Positions 25,871 through 34,607 of a stretch of DNA of 64,000 nt are shown piece after piece. The notes under the pieces were generated by a model. It saw only the letters and a list, made by a program, of their open reading frames with translations, did no database searches and had not been told where the DNA came from. The translations under genes and the position numbers were made by a program. The DNA lies in contig JAOXRS010000120.1 in assembly GCA_025800385.1 (NCBI GenBank), forward strand, positions 62,001-126,000. The letters run 5' to 3'. Every line of letters starts with the position of its first letter. Position 1 is the first letter of the stretch. This DNA is from Candidatus Albibeggiatoa sp. nov. NOAA (GTDB taxonomy: Bacteria > Pseudomonadota > Gammaproteobacteria > Beggiatoales > Beggiatoaceae).

Positions 25871-27529
25871 ATGAATAGTAAACATTTTACATATTTATTA
25901 ATCTATATTGTTGGTATGACTAGTTATTTGCCTAGCATTACGATAGCCGATCAACTTCAATTTATAACACCGCCACAGATTATTCCGAATCCCAATCCTG
26001 CTGTTCCCCTAGCAGCATTATTGCAAATCCAAACCAATAAACCAGCACAAACCCACATTAGTATTCTGCAAGGTCATAAGCAGAAAACTTTTAAATATCA
26101 TACACCTTCATTGCTGAAGCAAGAATTACCACTAATTGGCTTTAGTGCAGGCCAGCAACATCAAGTTAAAGTGACTATTTCAGATACAGAGACAACATTA
26201 TCGAAAACATTGTCATATACAGCACCGCCATTACCAACTGCAGCCGAAGCTTTTCCTATTATTGAAATCAAACGCTTTGCTAATCTGCCTATGGAAGCGG
26301 GTGTGACACTATTTAATCCGCGTCGCAGAGTGCCTATTGATAGCAAAAGTCCTCAAGAGCAAAAACTAAAGTTTCGACAAAAATTTGGGATGTTGGCTGC
26401 TATTGACGAAGCGGGTAACGTGATTTGGTACTATCAAACCGATTCCAGAATTAGTGATTTTGAATTGTTAGACAACGGACATATCATTTTCCTCACTCAA
26501 GATTATCGCGTAGTTGAAATCGACTTGCTGGGTAATACGATCAATCAATGGTATGCCAAACAACGTGTATATGGCGAAGCTGCCGATGCCACGCCTGTTG
26601 ATACGTTAACTCTACACCATGATATTGATGTCTTGCCCAATGGTAATTTCTTAGTGTTAGGGTCTGAACGCTTGCAAGTGCCAAATTACTATACCAGTGA
26701 ACTCGATGAAAATGCGCCACGTAAAATGCAATGGGTGATGGCAGATGAAATTATTGAATTCACGCCTCAAGGTGACATTGTCTGGGAATGGAAAATGGCG
26801 GATTATGTTGATGTATATCGCTTGGGCTATCGAACATTTAAAGGCTATTGGAACAAGCGAGGGCATAAAGATACGATAGACTGGTCGCATTGCAATGCCG
26901 TGCAAGCAGTTGATGAAAACTCGATCTTATTAAACTCGCGTTATCAAAGTGCGTTGTTCATGATTGATAAAGACAGCAAGGAAATCCGTTGGATTATTGG
27001 TGAGCCTTCAGGTTGGAATGAGAACTTACAATCAAAATTATTTACTATGCAAGAAAGTGAATGGTTTTGGCATCAACATGGCTCTAATATAACCCCTCAA
27101 GGCACATTATTGTTATTTGATAATCAAAATTATATGGCGCGTCCATTCAACGAACCACTGCCACCAAAAGCAACCCATAGCCACGCGGTTGAATATCAGC
27201 TAAATATAGAACAGAAAACCCTGAAACCCATTTGGCATTCTCGCATTCCTGATGATAAATCTGTCTCAAGCTTCGCTATGGGAAGTGTGCAGCACTTAGA
27301 GAATACAGGTAATATTTTTGTGGGATATGGCACATTATTATCTGAAAATGATAAGCAAAATCGCACTTGGCATAATGCAGTAGGCAATGATAGCTGGACA
27401 TTGGCGCGTGAATATACCCACGAAGTGCCTGCGCAAATTGTCTGGGAGCTACAACTTAAACCACGAGAAAATGATATTGGCTTAGGTTGGACACTGTTCG
27501 GTGCAAGACGCATTTCTCAGTTCCCCTAA
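25871..27529 (+). CDS. Arylsulfotransferase (ASST) family protein
   Basis: This 552-residue exported protein has a signal peptide (cleavage near 'SITIA-DQ'), an Ig-like N-terminal domain (about 30-125) and a beta-propeller carrying the ASST motifs: 'HHDIDVLPNGNFLVLG', 'DWSHCNAVQAVDENSILLNSR', 'DSKEIRWIIG' and 'WHQHGSNITPQGTLLLFDNQN'. ASST transfers sulfate between phenolic esters without PAPS, and the histidine of the 'WHQHG' or 'HHD' motifs would be the catalytic one. The DsbA/DsbB-type partners often found beside enterobacterial assT are absent. Substrate unknown. Confidence 0.82.
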   Translation: MNSKHFTYLLIYIVGMTSYLPSITIADQLQFITPPQIIPNPNPAVPLAALLQIQTNKPAQTHISILQGHKQKTFKYHTPSLLKQELPLIGFSAGQQHQVKVTISDTETTLSKTLSYTAPPLPTAAEAFPIIEIKRFANLPMEAGVTLFNPRRRVPIDSKSPQEQKLKFRQKFGMLAAIDEAGNVIWYYQTDSRISDFELLDNGHIIFLTQDYRVVEIDLLGNTINQWYAKQRVYGEAADATPVDTLTLHHDIDVLPNGNFLVLGSERLQVPNYYTSELDENAPRKMQWVMADEIIEFTPQGDIVWEWKMADYVDVYRLGYRTFKGYWNKRGHKDTIDWSHCNAVQAVDENSILLNSRYQSALFMIDKDSKEIRWIIGEPSGWNENLQSKLFTMQESEWFWHQHGSNITPQGTLLLFDNQNYMARPFNEPLPPKATHSHAVEYQLNIEQKTLKPIWHSRIPDDKSVSSFAMGSVQHLENTGNIFVGYGTLLSENDKQNRTWHNAVGNDSWTLAREYTHEVPAQIVWELQLKPRENDIGLGWTLFGARRISQFP

Positions 27530-27577
27530 AGCGAGTAAATAAAAAATAGCTTAGCCGTTAACTTGAAGCCACAGAAA

Positions 27578-27613
27578 GCAGTTCTAACAAGCAAAAAACA
27601 CTGTTAGGGCTGC
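27578..27613. other. Strong hairpin between ASST gene and tRNA-Met
   Basis: A 12-pair stem (GCAGTTCTAACA against TGTTAGGGCTGC, two G-U pairs) with a 12-base loop. It starts 49 bases after the ASST stop and has no T run. It could be a processing or transcript-end hairpin, or part of a small RNA. The rest of the 288-base gap before the tRNA shows only an A/T-rich run and the tRNA promoter. Confidence 0.5.
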
Positions 27614-27769
27614 ACTGGGTGTATGGAAATCAACGCCACCTGTGAACGACTATATAAAATATACCAGAAGAAATTGCGTCAAAATGACATTGTCTATGGA
27701 GCAAACTATTAATCTATGTAAAAAAATCAGCATATTTTAAAAAAAAGCATATTTTTTTCACTTTAAGGC

Positions 27770-27798
27770 TTGACTTTTAGGCTGTAAAAACGCAAAAT
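27770..27798 (+). promoter_or_regulatory. Promoter of tRNA-Met
   Basis: -35 TTGACT (27770-27775), 17-base spacer, -10 CAAAAT (27793-27798). The start of transcription would be about 13 bases before the mature tRNA. Confidence 0.6.
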
Positions 27799-27817
27799 AC
27801 AAACCCTCTCGAGCAAT

Positions 27818-27894
<77 letters not shown>

Positions 27895-27936
27895 CTTCTT
27901 ATCCTTGATAACGTATCCTCCAGTCAGGGAACACAC

Positions 27937-28332
27937 ATGACAAAACCTAAACCTACTCTTGGTATGCACCACGTTGCTTTAAATGTTTCTGATGTTAAAG
28001 CCTGTGAGCATTTTTATGTAGACCTTATCGGAATGTCCATAGAATGGCGACCTGATCCCGATAATGTTTATTTAACTTCTGGTTCTGATAATGTGGCTAT
28101 TCATAAGGCTGCTGAAGACTTAACTGATAAAAATCAGCATTTAGACCACATTGGATTCATTATTGAGTCAATTGAACAAGTTAACTTGTGGCACGATTAT
28201 TTGGTTGAAAATGGGGTAACAATTAAAAAACCACCTCGTACTCACCGTGATGGTGCACATAGTTTTTATTGCTATGATCCAGATGGTAATCTTGTACAAT
28301 TTATTTATCACCCACCATTAGTGAAAGCATAA
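27937..28332 (+). CDS. VOC (glyoxalase/dioxygenase fold) family protein
   Basis: This 131-residue protein has paired beta-alpha-beta-beta-beta modules: 'GMHHVALNVSDVKACEHFYVDLIGM' and 'HLDHIGFIIESIEQVNLWHDYLVENG', then 'DGAHSFYCYDPDGNLVQFIYHP'. The metal ligands expected in this fold are visible (H at about 8, H near 71, E replaced by Q in 'NLVQFIY'). The last glutamate of the usual metal site therefore appears to be glutamine, so the activity may differ from glyoxalase I. AGGGA seven bases before ATG. Confidence 0.85.
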   Translation: MTKPKPTLGMHHVALNVSDVKACEHFYVDLIGMSIEWRPDPDNVYLTSGSDNVAIHKAAEDLTDKNQHLDHIGFIIESIEQVNLWHDYLVENGVTIKKPPRTHRDGAHSFYCYDPDGNLVQFIYHPPLVKA

Positions 28333-28368
28333 AGTCATAAACTTTCTATATGATATGACCTTGAAAAC

Positions 28369-28397
28369 TTCATTACTGCGGTTAACGTGGTAATGAA
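28369..28397. other. Hairpin between VOC gene and speD
   Basis: Perfect eight-pair stem TTCATTAC / GTAATGAA around a 13-base loop. It lies 36 bases after the VOC stop and about 65 bases before speD. No T run follows, so it could be a weak terminator or a leader structure of speD. Confidence 0.4.
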
Positions 28398-28462
28398 AAC
28401 AGACCTATCCATCATATGGGTGTATAAACCACCGTGTTATGTGTTCTCGTTAGGATAATGCC

Positions 28463-29293
28463 ATGCCCGTTAACCCTCCAAAACCCAAAAGTCCCAAAGA
28501 CATCAAAATTCAATTACAGGGTTTTAATAATTTAACCAAGTCACTTAGCTTCAATATTTACGATATTTGTTACGCGAAGACAGACAAACACACACAACGT
28601 TACATTGAATATATTGATGAAGCCTATGATGCTGAACGGTTGACTCAGATTTTAACGGATGTGGCGGATATTATTGGAGCGAATATTTTAAATATTGCAC
28701 GCCAAGATTATGAGCCACAAGGTGCAAGTGTGACGATGCTGATTTCAGAAGAGCCGATTTCATCAGAAGCATTATCGAATACTATGGCGCCGGGGCCTTT
28801 GCCTGATGCGATTGTGGCACATTTAGATAAAAGCCATTTAACGGTGCACACTTACCCAGAAAGTCATCCTGATAATGGAATCAGCACATTTCGGGTTGAT
28901 ATTGATGTGTCGACCTGTGGACGTATTTCGCCCTTGAAAGCGTTAAACTATCTGATCCACTGTTTTGATTCTGATATTGTCACGATGGATTATCGGGTGC
29001 GTGGGTTTACCCGTGATAAAAAAGGCAAGAAACACTATATCGATCACAAGATCAATTCAATTCAGAACTACATCGCAAAAGATACAAAAAGCAAGTATCA
29101 AATGATTGATGTGAATGTGTACCAAGAAAATATCTTCCACACCAAAATGATGTTGAGTGATTTTGATTTAGACAACTATTTGTTTGACGAGAAGGCCACG
29201 GACTTCACCAAGTCAGAGCGGGAAAAAATCAAGAAACAAGTACAACACGAAATGTTAGAGATATTCTATTCTCAAAATTTGCAGAATTTATAA
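28463..29293 (+). CDS. speD: S-adenosylmethionine decarboxylase proenzyme (SpeD)
   Basis: This enzyme makes decarboxylated SAM, the aminopropyl donor for spermidine. The 276-residue form is the long E. coli type (264). The self-cleavage site '[13 protein letters not shown]' near residue 119-131 provides the serine that becomes the pyruvoyl cofactor. '[21 protein letters not shown]' and '[20 protein letters not shown]' are family blocks. speE is not adjacent. AGGA nine bases before ATG. Confidence 0.95.
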   Translation: MPVNPPKPKSPKDIKIQLQGFNNLTKSLSFNIYDICYAKTDKHTQRYIEYIDEAYDAERLTQILTDVADIIGANILNIARQDYEPQGASVTMLISEEPISSEALSNTMAPGPLPDAIVAHLDKSHLTVHTYPESHPDNGISTFRVDIDVSTCGRISPLKALNYLIHCFDSDIVTMDYRVRGFTRDKKGKKHYIDHKINSIQNYIAKDTKSKYQMIDVNVYQENIFHTKMMLSDFDLDNYLFDEKATDFTKSEREKIKKQVQHEMLEIFYSQNLQNL

Positions 29294-29301
29294 TAAGTGC
29301 A

Positions 29302-29336
29302 GAGGCCTGTTTCTAATAAATAAGCTAGCAGGCCTC
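29302..29336. terminator. Stem between convergent speD and ccmI
   Basis: Perfect eight-pair G/C-rich stem GAGGCCTG / CAGGCCTC with a 19-base loop, nine bases after the speD stop and in the gap between convergent genes. No T tract, so it may act as a bidirectional but inefficient terminator. Confidence 0.5.
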
Positions 29337-29387
29337 ACTGTGTGAATATACTTGATGCAGCACCTTCAGCACCAAGTATCTCCAAAA

Positions 29388-30635
29388 TTAAGGTACAACC
29401 TGATCGATAACCACTTCAACCGTTTGACCTAAGGTGACAGGGGTTACAATCCCTTTTAAATCTCCAGACTGTTCCGCAGCACCACCCGATTTAGAAATCC
29501 GCGCCATTACCGTGACTTCCTCAAAGTTAGAAAGCTTCATGCCCGCCATCATCGCTTGACTGTCGTCTAAAGTCGCTTTAGCAGGTAACGCACTGGCAGG
29601 TAAACGTACAATCGCTAAAGGCATGGGTGAACCTTTTGTTGCACGAGCATAGATGAACAATGTATCACCCGCTTGTACTTTATCTTGCAAATTAGAATCT
29701 AAACGAACACTGACTTGAATATTGCCTGTTGCTGTAACTTCTGCTGTCTCTTGAACAGATTCTTCTGGTGCTTCTGCAATAGTCTCTGTGGCCTCAATAA
29801 CAGGTAGTCCCAATGCTTGTCTAACCTGATTGATTTGCGTGGTTAAATTAGTAATCGTTTTCTCTTCTTTTTCAGGTAATAAAGGTAATAAATGTTCCCA
29901 ATATTCAAGAGCCTGCTGCAATTGATTTTGCTCCTGTGCTGAAAAACCCAATAACCATAATGCACTGACATGATTAGGGTCTATTTCTAAAGCATTTTTT
30001 AACAACATTGTAGGTAAGCCCGCCAACTGATTACCATTTGCTGTTGCAGCAACTTCTGCATAGTCAACTAAAATATTGGGGTCTTTACCTTCAGTGATGG
30101 TGACCAATTTGTTATACACTTCAATTGCTTCAGGGTAACGCTGCAACATGGCATATGAACGCGCTAACATGTAATGGCCTTCTAGATCGTTAGGTTGAGA
30201 CTCTAAACGCTTGGCTAAGCCATCAACCATTTTTTCAAAGTTAGATGCTCCTTGGCCATGGTTTTGAGCTTGCTTTGCTTCGACAGATTGCAATAAATCA
30301 TAGCGTCCATAGTTACCATACAAACCTAAAGCAATCGCAGGCACGATAATGACAACAGCGATAACACTTGCCCATCGCCCTTGAGAACGATAGGTAATTT
30401 GTTGTGAATCCAATTCTTGTGCAAGGCTTTTTTCTAATTCTTGTTTGCGTTGCTGAAAATCCTCATCTGATAGCTTTTCTTGTTCTAATTCTTGTAAACG
30501 TTCTTTATAAATGGTCACATTGGTTGAAGTCTGACGGCTTTCTTCTGTGTAATTCTCCTGACGTAATAAAGGTGGAATCACAAATACCAATGCGGCAACT
30601 GTGAGTAAAAATATTGTGAGCCAAAATACAAACAT
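29388..30635 (-). CDS. ccmI: Cytochrome c maturation protein CcmI (CycH), TPR-containing
   Basis: CcmI holds apocytochrome c for haem ligation by the CcmF/H complex. The 415-residue protein has an N-terminal membrane helix (MFVFWLTIFLLTVAALVFVIPPLL), a coiled coil, a second helix ('WASVIAVVIIVPAIALGLYGNYG', about 88-110), TPR repeats ('LEGHYMLARSYAMLQRYPEAIEVY') and a C-terminal periplasmic beta domain. It begins 12 bases after ccmH with AAGGA upstream. The rest of the ccm set (ccmABCDEFG) is not in the window. Confidence 0.92.
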   Translation of the reverse strand: MFVFWLTIFLLTVAALVFVIPPLLRQENYTEESRQTSTNVTIYKERLQELEQEKLSDEDFQQRKQELEKSLAQELDSQQITYRSQGRWASVIAVVIIVPAIALGLYGNYGRYDLLQSVEAKQAQNHGQGASNFEKMVDGLAKRLESQPNDLEGHYMLARSYAMLQRYPEAIEVYNKLVTITEGKDPNILVDYAEVAATANGNQLAGLPTMLLKNALEIDPNHVSALWLLGFSAQEQNQLQQALEYWEHLLPLLPEKEEKTITNLTTQINQVRQALGLPVIEATETIAEAPEESVQETAEVTATGNIQVSVRLDSNLQDKVQAGDTLFIYARATKGSPMPLAIVRLPASALPAKATLDDSQAMMAGMKLSNFEEVTVMARISKSGGAAEQSGDLKGIVTPVTLGQTVEVVIDQVVP

Positions 30636-30647
30636 GCAATATCCTTT

Positions 30648-31103
30648 TTATTGATTGTTTAAAGCTTGTTGGACTTTTTGTTGTTCTTCTTCAGTTAATG
30701 TTTCTGGTTTCGCTGTATCTTTCGCATGGTGGCGAATCGCGAATAATAAACCAAATAACGCAATAAAGAATAAAATCGCTGGGCCTATCCAAAGTACATA
30801 AGTCTTAGGCTTTAACGGTGGATTATATAAAACGTAATCGCTGTAGCGTTCAACGAGAAATTCATAGATTTCATCATCAGTTTTACCTTTTAAAATCATA
30901 TCGCGCACCACATCACGCACATCTTGTGCAATGCCTGCATTCGAATCGGCGACACTCTGATTTTGACACACGACACAGCGCAATTCGTTCGCCAATTTCC
31001 AAAACCGTTCCTGTTGTTCAGGGGTTTCGAATTCCATAGGATTTTGATCGATTGCAAAGCTGATACTAGGAAACAGCAAAATAAAAAGCAGTAATAAACG
31101 CAT
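30648..31103 (-). CDS. ccmH: Cytochrome c maturation protein CcmH
   Basis: This 151-residue thiol-disulfide protein reduces the apocytochrome haem-site cysteines. It has a signal peptide (MRLLLLFILLFPSISFA), the redox motif 'LRCVVCQNQSVADSNA' and a C-terminal membrane helix ('YVLWIGPAILFFIALFGLLFAI'). Start ATG 31103 is supported by GGAGAAGG upstream and by the signal peptide; the longer upstream reading frame runs into the DUF3050 gene and is not coding. Followed by ccmI. Confidence 0.94.
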   Translation of the reverse strand: MRLLLLFILLFPSISFAIDQNPMEFETPEQQERFWKLANELRCVVCQNQSVADSNAGIAQDVRDVVRDMILKGKTDDEIYEFLVERYSDYVLYNPPLKPKTYVLWIGPAILFFIALFGLLFAIRHHAKDTAKPETLTEEEQQKVQQALNNQ

Positions 31104-31156
31104 AGCCTTCTCCGTGGTGAAATCGGTTATTGTACAGGAAATCGAGCCATCACTAG

Positions 31157-31921
31157 CTATTTTAAAGCAGACATCACCCCATCCCAAAACATAATTCTGG
31201 CTTCTATAGCTTGGCAGGCGGCTTGTTCTGCTTCTTGCATTTTATCTGGATTGTTCTCACATAATTCTTGTAATAAACGGATTGAAAGCGGGGCGTGGAA
31301 ATCTTGATCTAAATGGATATGACGATTTAAATAAAAATGGAAAATTGGGGCTTGCTCTGGTGTGACTTGCATTCGATCTAAAAAAGCACGGAACATGACG
31401 GGGATAATTTTTTCTCGACCCAAAGCCAAAGCAGCTGCAACACAGTGTGGTTTATCTGAAGCGATGAATGCAAATGTGGTTTGGGTAAATTGGCGTGAAG
31501 GGGCTGGAACAAAATTAGCGTTTAACGCAGTATCGATACCTTGGGTTTTAACCAAGTCAACGAATTGCCAAGCTGTTTCCGCATCTGCACCAACTTCTCG
31601 CATCGCTCTACAGTACAATTCGAAATGACTACTATGTTGCCCATCAACTATAGGATTAGCTTGATCCGATTCCTCTTCCATGACTAATTCATTAATAAAA
31701 CGCCTCACATTGCCATCGCCTTGTGGTGTCCAAGGATAGGTGGTGGGTGCAACTTTTTGCTGAAGATATTTAATCATGGACATAAAGTCCCACACTGAAT
31801 AAATATGATGGTTCATAAAACAGCGCAGATCATCCATGGTTTGTAAGGCAGCGTAAACAGGGTGATTATCAAGTTGTTGCTGTAATGGTTGAATCACTTC
31901 GGCATTAAATTGCACACTCAT
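31157..31921 (-). CDS. DUF3050 (haem-oxygenase-like fold) protein
   Basis: This 254-residue helical protein matches DUF3050: 'LDNHPVYAALQTMDDLRCFMNHHIYSVWDFMSMIKYLQ', 'HSSHFELYCRAMREVGA' and 'FHFYLNRHIHLDQDFHAPLS'. The fold is thought to be haem-oxygenase-like and the histidines/glutamates (MNHH, EEESD, NRHIHLD..H) could bind a di-iron centre, as in some HDO-type oxygenases (inference). It lies upstream of ccmH on the same strand with a 53-base gap, so it may be co-transcribed. Substrate unknown. Confidence 0.78.
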   Translation of the reverse strand: MSVQFNAEVIQPLQQQLDNHPVYAALQTMDDLRCFMNHHIYSVWDFMSMIKYLQQKVAPTTYPWTPQGDGNVRRFINELVMEEESDQANPIVDGQHSSHFELYCRAMREVGADAETAWQFVDLVKTQGIDTALNANFVPAPSRQFTQTTFAFIASDKPHCVAAALALGREKIIPVMFRAFLDRMQVTPEQAPIFHFYLNRHIHLDQDFHAPLSIRLLQELCENNPDKMQEAEQAACQAIEARIMFWDGVMSALK

Positions 31922-32208
31922 CTATATTTCCTAAACGCGGTTTATTTCTATACTGAATATTGCTATTAAGCCAAATATTTAAAGGCTTTTATTAACCTAT
32001 GTTATCCTCTAATTTTTTTAAACCCATCTTTAACACAGCTTTTTCTGTCTGCTCTAATATTACCTATCGTTCAAGTTATCCTATTTATAGTCAAATGTAA
32101 GCCAGTTAAGTGCATTAAAATTTCATAGTCAGCTCTTGAAAAAGTATCCTCAATGCCCACTATACATGCAAAAAAACCTCATAAAACTTATTGAATGGAG
32201 TCTAGTAT

Positions 32209-34110
32209 ATGAAGAAATTTCTGACCACCTCGGGTCTACTGATTGGACTTGCCTTATTTCTTGCCGTTAATATTCTGAGTAATACAACTTTTAAGTCGTT
32301 GCGTTTAGACCTGACTGAAAATAATTTATATACACTGTCAGAGGGTACAAAAAGCATTCTGACTAATCTTGATGAACCCGTCACTTTACGTTTCTATTTG
32401 TCTGAAAAGTTGGCCACGCAATTACCGGGAATTAACAGCTATGCGAATCGGGTAAAAGAGTTGTTGGAAGAATACCAACGTTATGCGGGTAACAAGTTAC
32501 GTTTGGAAATCATTGACCCTGAACCTTTCTCAGAGCAAGAAGATCGCGCAGTGGGCTACGGCTTGCAAGGTGTGCCAATCGATAACAGCAACACCAGTTT
32601 TTATTTTGGCTTAGTGGGTACAAACGCGGTTGATACCGAAGAAACGATTACTTTTTTTCAACCTGATAGAGAATCATTCTTAGAATATGATGTCAGTAAA
32701 TTGGTATATAAATTAGCCAATCCTAAACAACCTGTGATGGGCATTATGAGCAGCTTACCAATTCAAGGTAACCCCAACCCATTTATGCAAAATGCTGAAC
32801 AACCGATTATGATTGTGGATCAGTTACGCCAATTATTTGAAGTTCGCAACATTGAAACCACAGCAACCAGTATTGAAAGTGACATTGATGTATTGATGGT
32901 GGTGCATCCGAAAGCGTTATCTGATAGCACTTTATATGCAATTGACCAATTTGTGTTAGCAGGTGGTCGCGCGATGATTTTCGTTGATCCATATTCAGAA
33001 ACAGATACACCGCCTCAAAATCCACAAAACCCATTTGCAAACATGAATGCACCACGCAACTCTGACTTGGCTAAATTGTTCGATCAATGGGGCGTAGCGT
33101 TATTACAAGGCAAAGTGGTTGGCGATATGAATCTTGCGCAGCGAGTACAAATTCGTAAAGGCTCTCGTGCGGTTGTAATTGAGTATCCTGTATATATGGA
33201 TTTAAATTCACCAGTATTGTTTAGTACCAACGACATTGTTACAGGTGATTTAGGCAACGTGAATGTAGCCACGGCAGGTAGTTTAACGCATAAAGAAGGT
33301 GCAACAACTGAAATGACACCTCTGATGGTTTCTACTGAGCAAGCAATGGCGATTGATAGCACGAAATTAGGTATGTTTGCTGATCCTGAAGCAATGGTAA
33401 AAGAGTTTAAACCAGAGCAACAATTTACTTTGGCCGCTCGTATTACAGGTAATGTTAAAACGGCATTCCCTGATGGTAAACCTGCTGCAGAAGAAAGCGA
33501 AGAAGCTCCAGCCGCGCCTGAATCCGATGTGCCACATTTAACTGAATCTCAAAGCAGTATTAATGTGATTGTGGTTGCAGATACCGATATGTTGCAAGAC
33601 CAATTCTGGGTTCAAGTGCAAAACTTCTTAGGTCAACGGATTGCGCTTCCTTTGGCTTCGAATGGTGATTTTGTCACAAATGCCATTGAAAGCTTAATGG
33701 GTAACAATGACTTAATCAGTGTGCGTAGTCGTGGTAATTTCACCCGTCCATTTACCAAAGTGGAAGAAATTCAAAAACAAGCTGAGCAACGCTTCCGTGA
33801 AAAAGAGCAAGAATTGCAAGCCCGTTTAGAACAAACTGAGCAGAAATTGCTTGAATTGCAAAACCAAAAGCAAGGCGGCAGCGCATTATTGTTAAGTACG
33901 GAACAACGCCAAGAAATAGAAGGTTTCCGTCAGCAAAAAGTTCAAATTCGTAAAGAATTGCGCGATGTACAACACCAACTTCGTAAAGATATTGAAACTT
34001 TGGAAAGTCAAATGAAGTTCATCAATATTGGCTTAATTCCTTTGTTGATTGCGTTAGGTGGTCTTGGCTTGGCCTTTTACCGTCGTGAGAAACGAGTGAA
34101 ATTAGCTTAA
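32209..34110 (+). CDS. GldG-like ABC transporter auxiliary protein
   Basis: This 633-residue protein has an N-terminal membrane helix, the GldG signature 'LRLDLTENNLYTLSEGTKSILTNLDEPVTLRFYLSE' and 'NRVKELLEEYQRYAGNKLRLEIIDPEPF'. A periplasmic body, a coiled coil (about 520-605) and a C-terminal helix ('IGLIPLLIALGGLGLAFY') followed by a basic tail complete it. GldG works with GldA (ATPase) and GldF (permease) in Bacteroidetes gliding, and homologues occur widely in gammaproteobacteria with unknown cargo. Here no gldA/gldF-like gene is adjacent. GGAG eight bases before ATG; divergent from DUF3050. Confidence 0.85.
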   Translation: MKKFLTTSGLLIGLALFLAVNILSNTTFKSLRLDLTENNLYTLSEGTKSILTNLDEPVTLRFYLSEKLATQLPGINSYANRVKELLEEYQRYAGNKLRLEIIDPEPFSEQEDRAVGYGLQGVPIDNSNTSFYFGLVGTNAVDTEETITFFQPDRESFLEYDVSKLVYKLANPKQPVMGIMSSLPIQGNPNPFMQNAEQPIMIVDQLRQLFEVRNIETTATSIESDIDVLMVVHPKALSDSTLYAIDQFVLAGGRAMIFVDPYSETDTPPQNPQNPFANMNAPRNSDLAKLFDQWGVALLQGKVVGDMNLAQRVQIRKGSRAVVIEYPVYMDLNSPVLFSTNDIVTGDLGNVNVATAGSLTHKEGATTEMTPLMVSTEQAMAIDSTKLGMFADPEAMVKEFKPEQQFTLAARITGNVKTAFPDGKPAAEESEEAPAAPESDVPHLTESQSSINVIVVADTDMLQDQFWVQVQNFLGQRIALPLASNGDFVTNAIESLMGNNDLISVRSRGNFTRPFTKVEEIQKQAEQRFREKEQELQARLEQTEQKLLELQNQKQGGSALLLSTEQRQEIEGFRQQKVQIRKELRDVQHQLRKDIETLESQMKFINIGLIPLLIALGGLGLAFYRREKRVKLA

Positions 34111-34181
34111 TATGCTTTGGAAAATTGGCAGTCTTGAAATTAAGAGATTGCCATTTTTCCAACCTCAATAAGGTGATGCTT

Positions 34182-34547
34182 ATGAGTTACACATTAACAG
34201 CCCAAGAAATAGCAGAATTTCGCACCGCATTACATGACCAGCCGATTGCACTGGAAAGTTTAGATTCGCTTGAAGAATGTGACGGTAATTTAAATGCAGC
34301 TATGGAAATCGCACTATTTAAAGCAGGTTATGAATTTAGTCGTGGCGATGACGACTGGATTGATTGGGAAAATATTCTGAAAGATGTGAAACCCATTATT
34401 TGTAATGATGATTTTCAATCTACAATTGTGGATGGGTTTTGGGCGATGGCTTTTGCATCGCTTGCAGCAGTCTATCCTCATACTATTTTAATCGCGCCAA
34501 TTTTGGCTTATTTGAAAAAGAAAGGTATTAAACACATCTGTACTTAA
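34182..34547 (+). CDS. Conserved hypothetical protein (121 aa)
   Basis: This 121-residue protein is helical and acidic at the start ('LTAQEIAEFRTALHDQPIALESLDSLEECDGNLNAAMEIALF') and carries a C-terminal hydrophobic segment ('GFWAMAFASLAAVYPHTILIAPILAYL'). I do not recognise a named family. The N-terminal motif resembles uncharacterised proteins seen in cyanobacteria and Thiotrichales-type bacteria. Start 34182 has AAGG eight bases upstream; the frame is open further upstream but lacks support. It lies 71 bases after the GldG gene. Confidence 0.62.
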   Translation: MSYTLTAQEIAEFRTALHDQPIALESLDSLEECDGNLNAAMEIALFKAGYEFSRGDDDWIDWENILKDVKPIICNDDFQSTIVDGFWAMAFASLAAVYPHTILIAPILAYLKKKGIKHICT

Positions 34548-34607
34548 CTTGTAAAAAGCAGTGCTTGGCCGAATTATGTAAGCAAGATTAAAAATAGGCC
34601 GAACACA

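Noticed and set aside
27623..27712. 29-codon open frame between the ASST gene and tRNA-Met
   Set aside because: No ribosome site and too short to support; might be a remnant but no homology can be seen.
30648..31187. Longer 179-residue reading of ccmH starting at 31187
   Set aside because: The extra N-terminus overlaps the DUF3050 stop region, and a signal peptide with GGAGAAGG supports the start at 31103.
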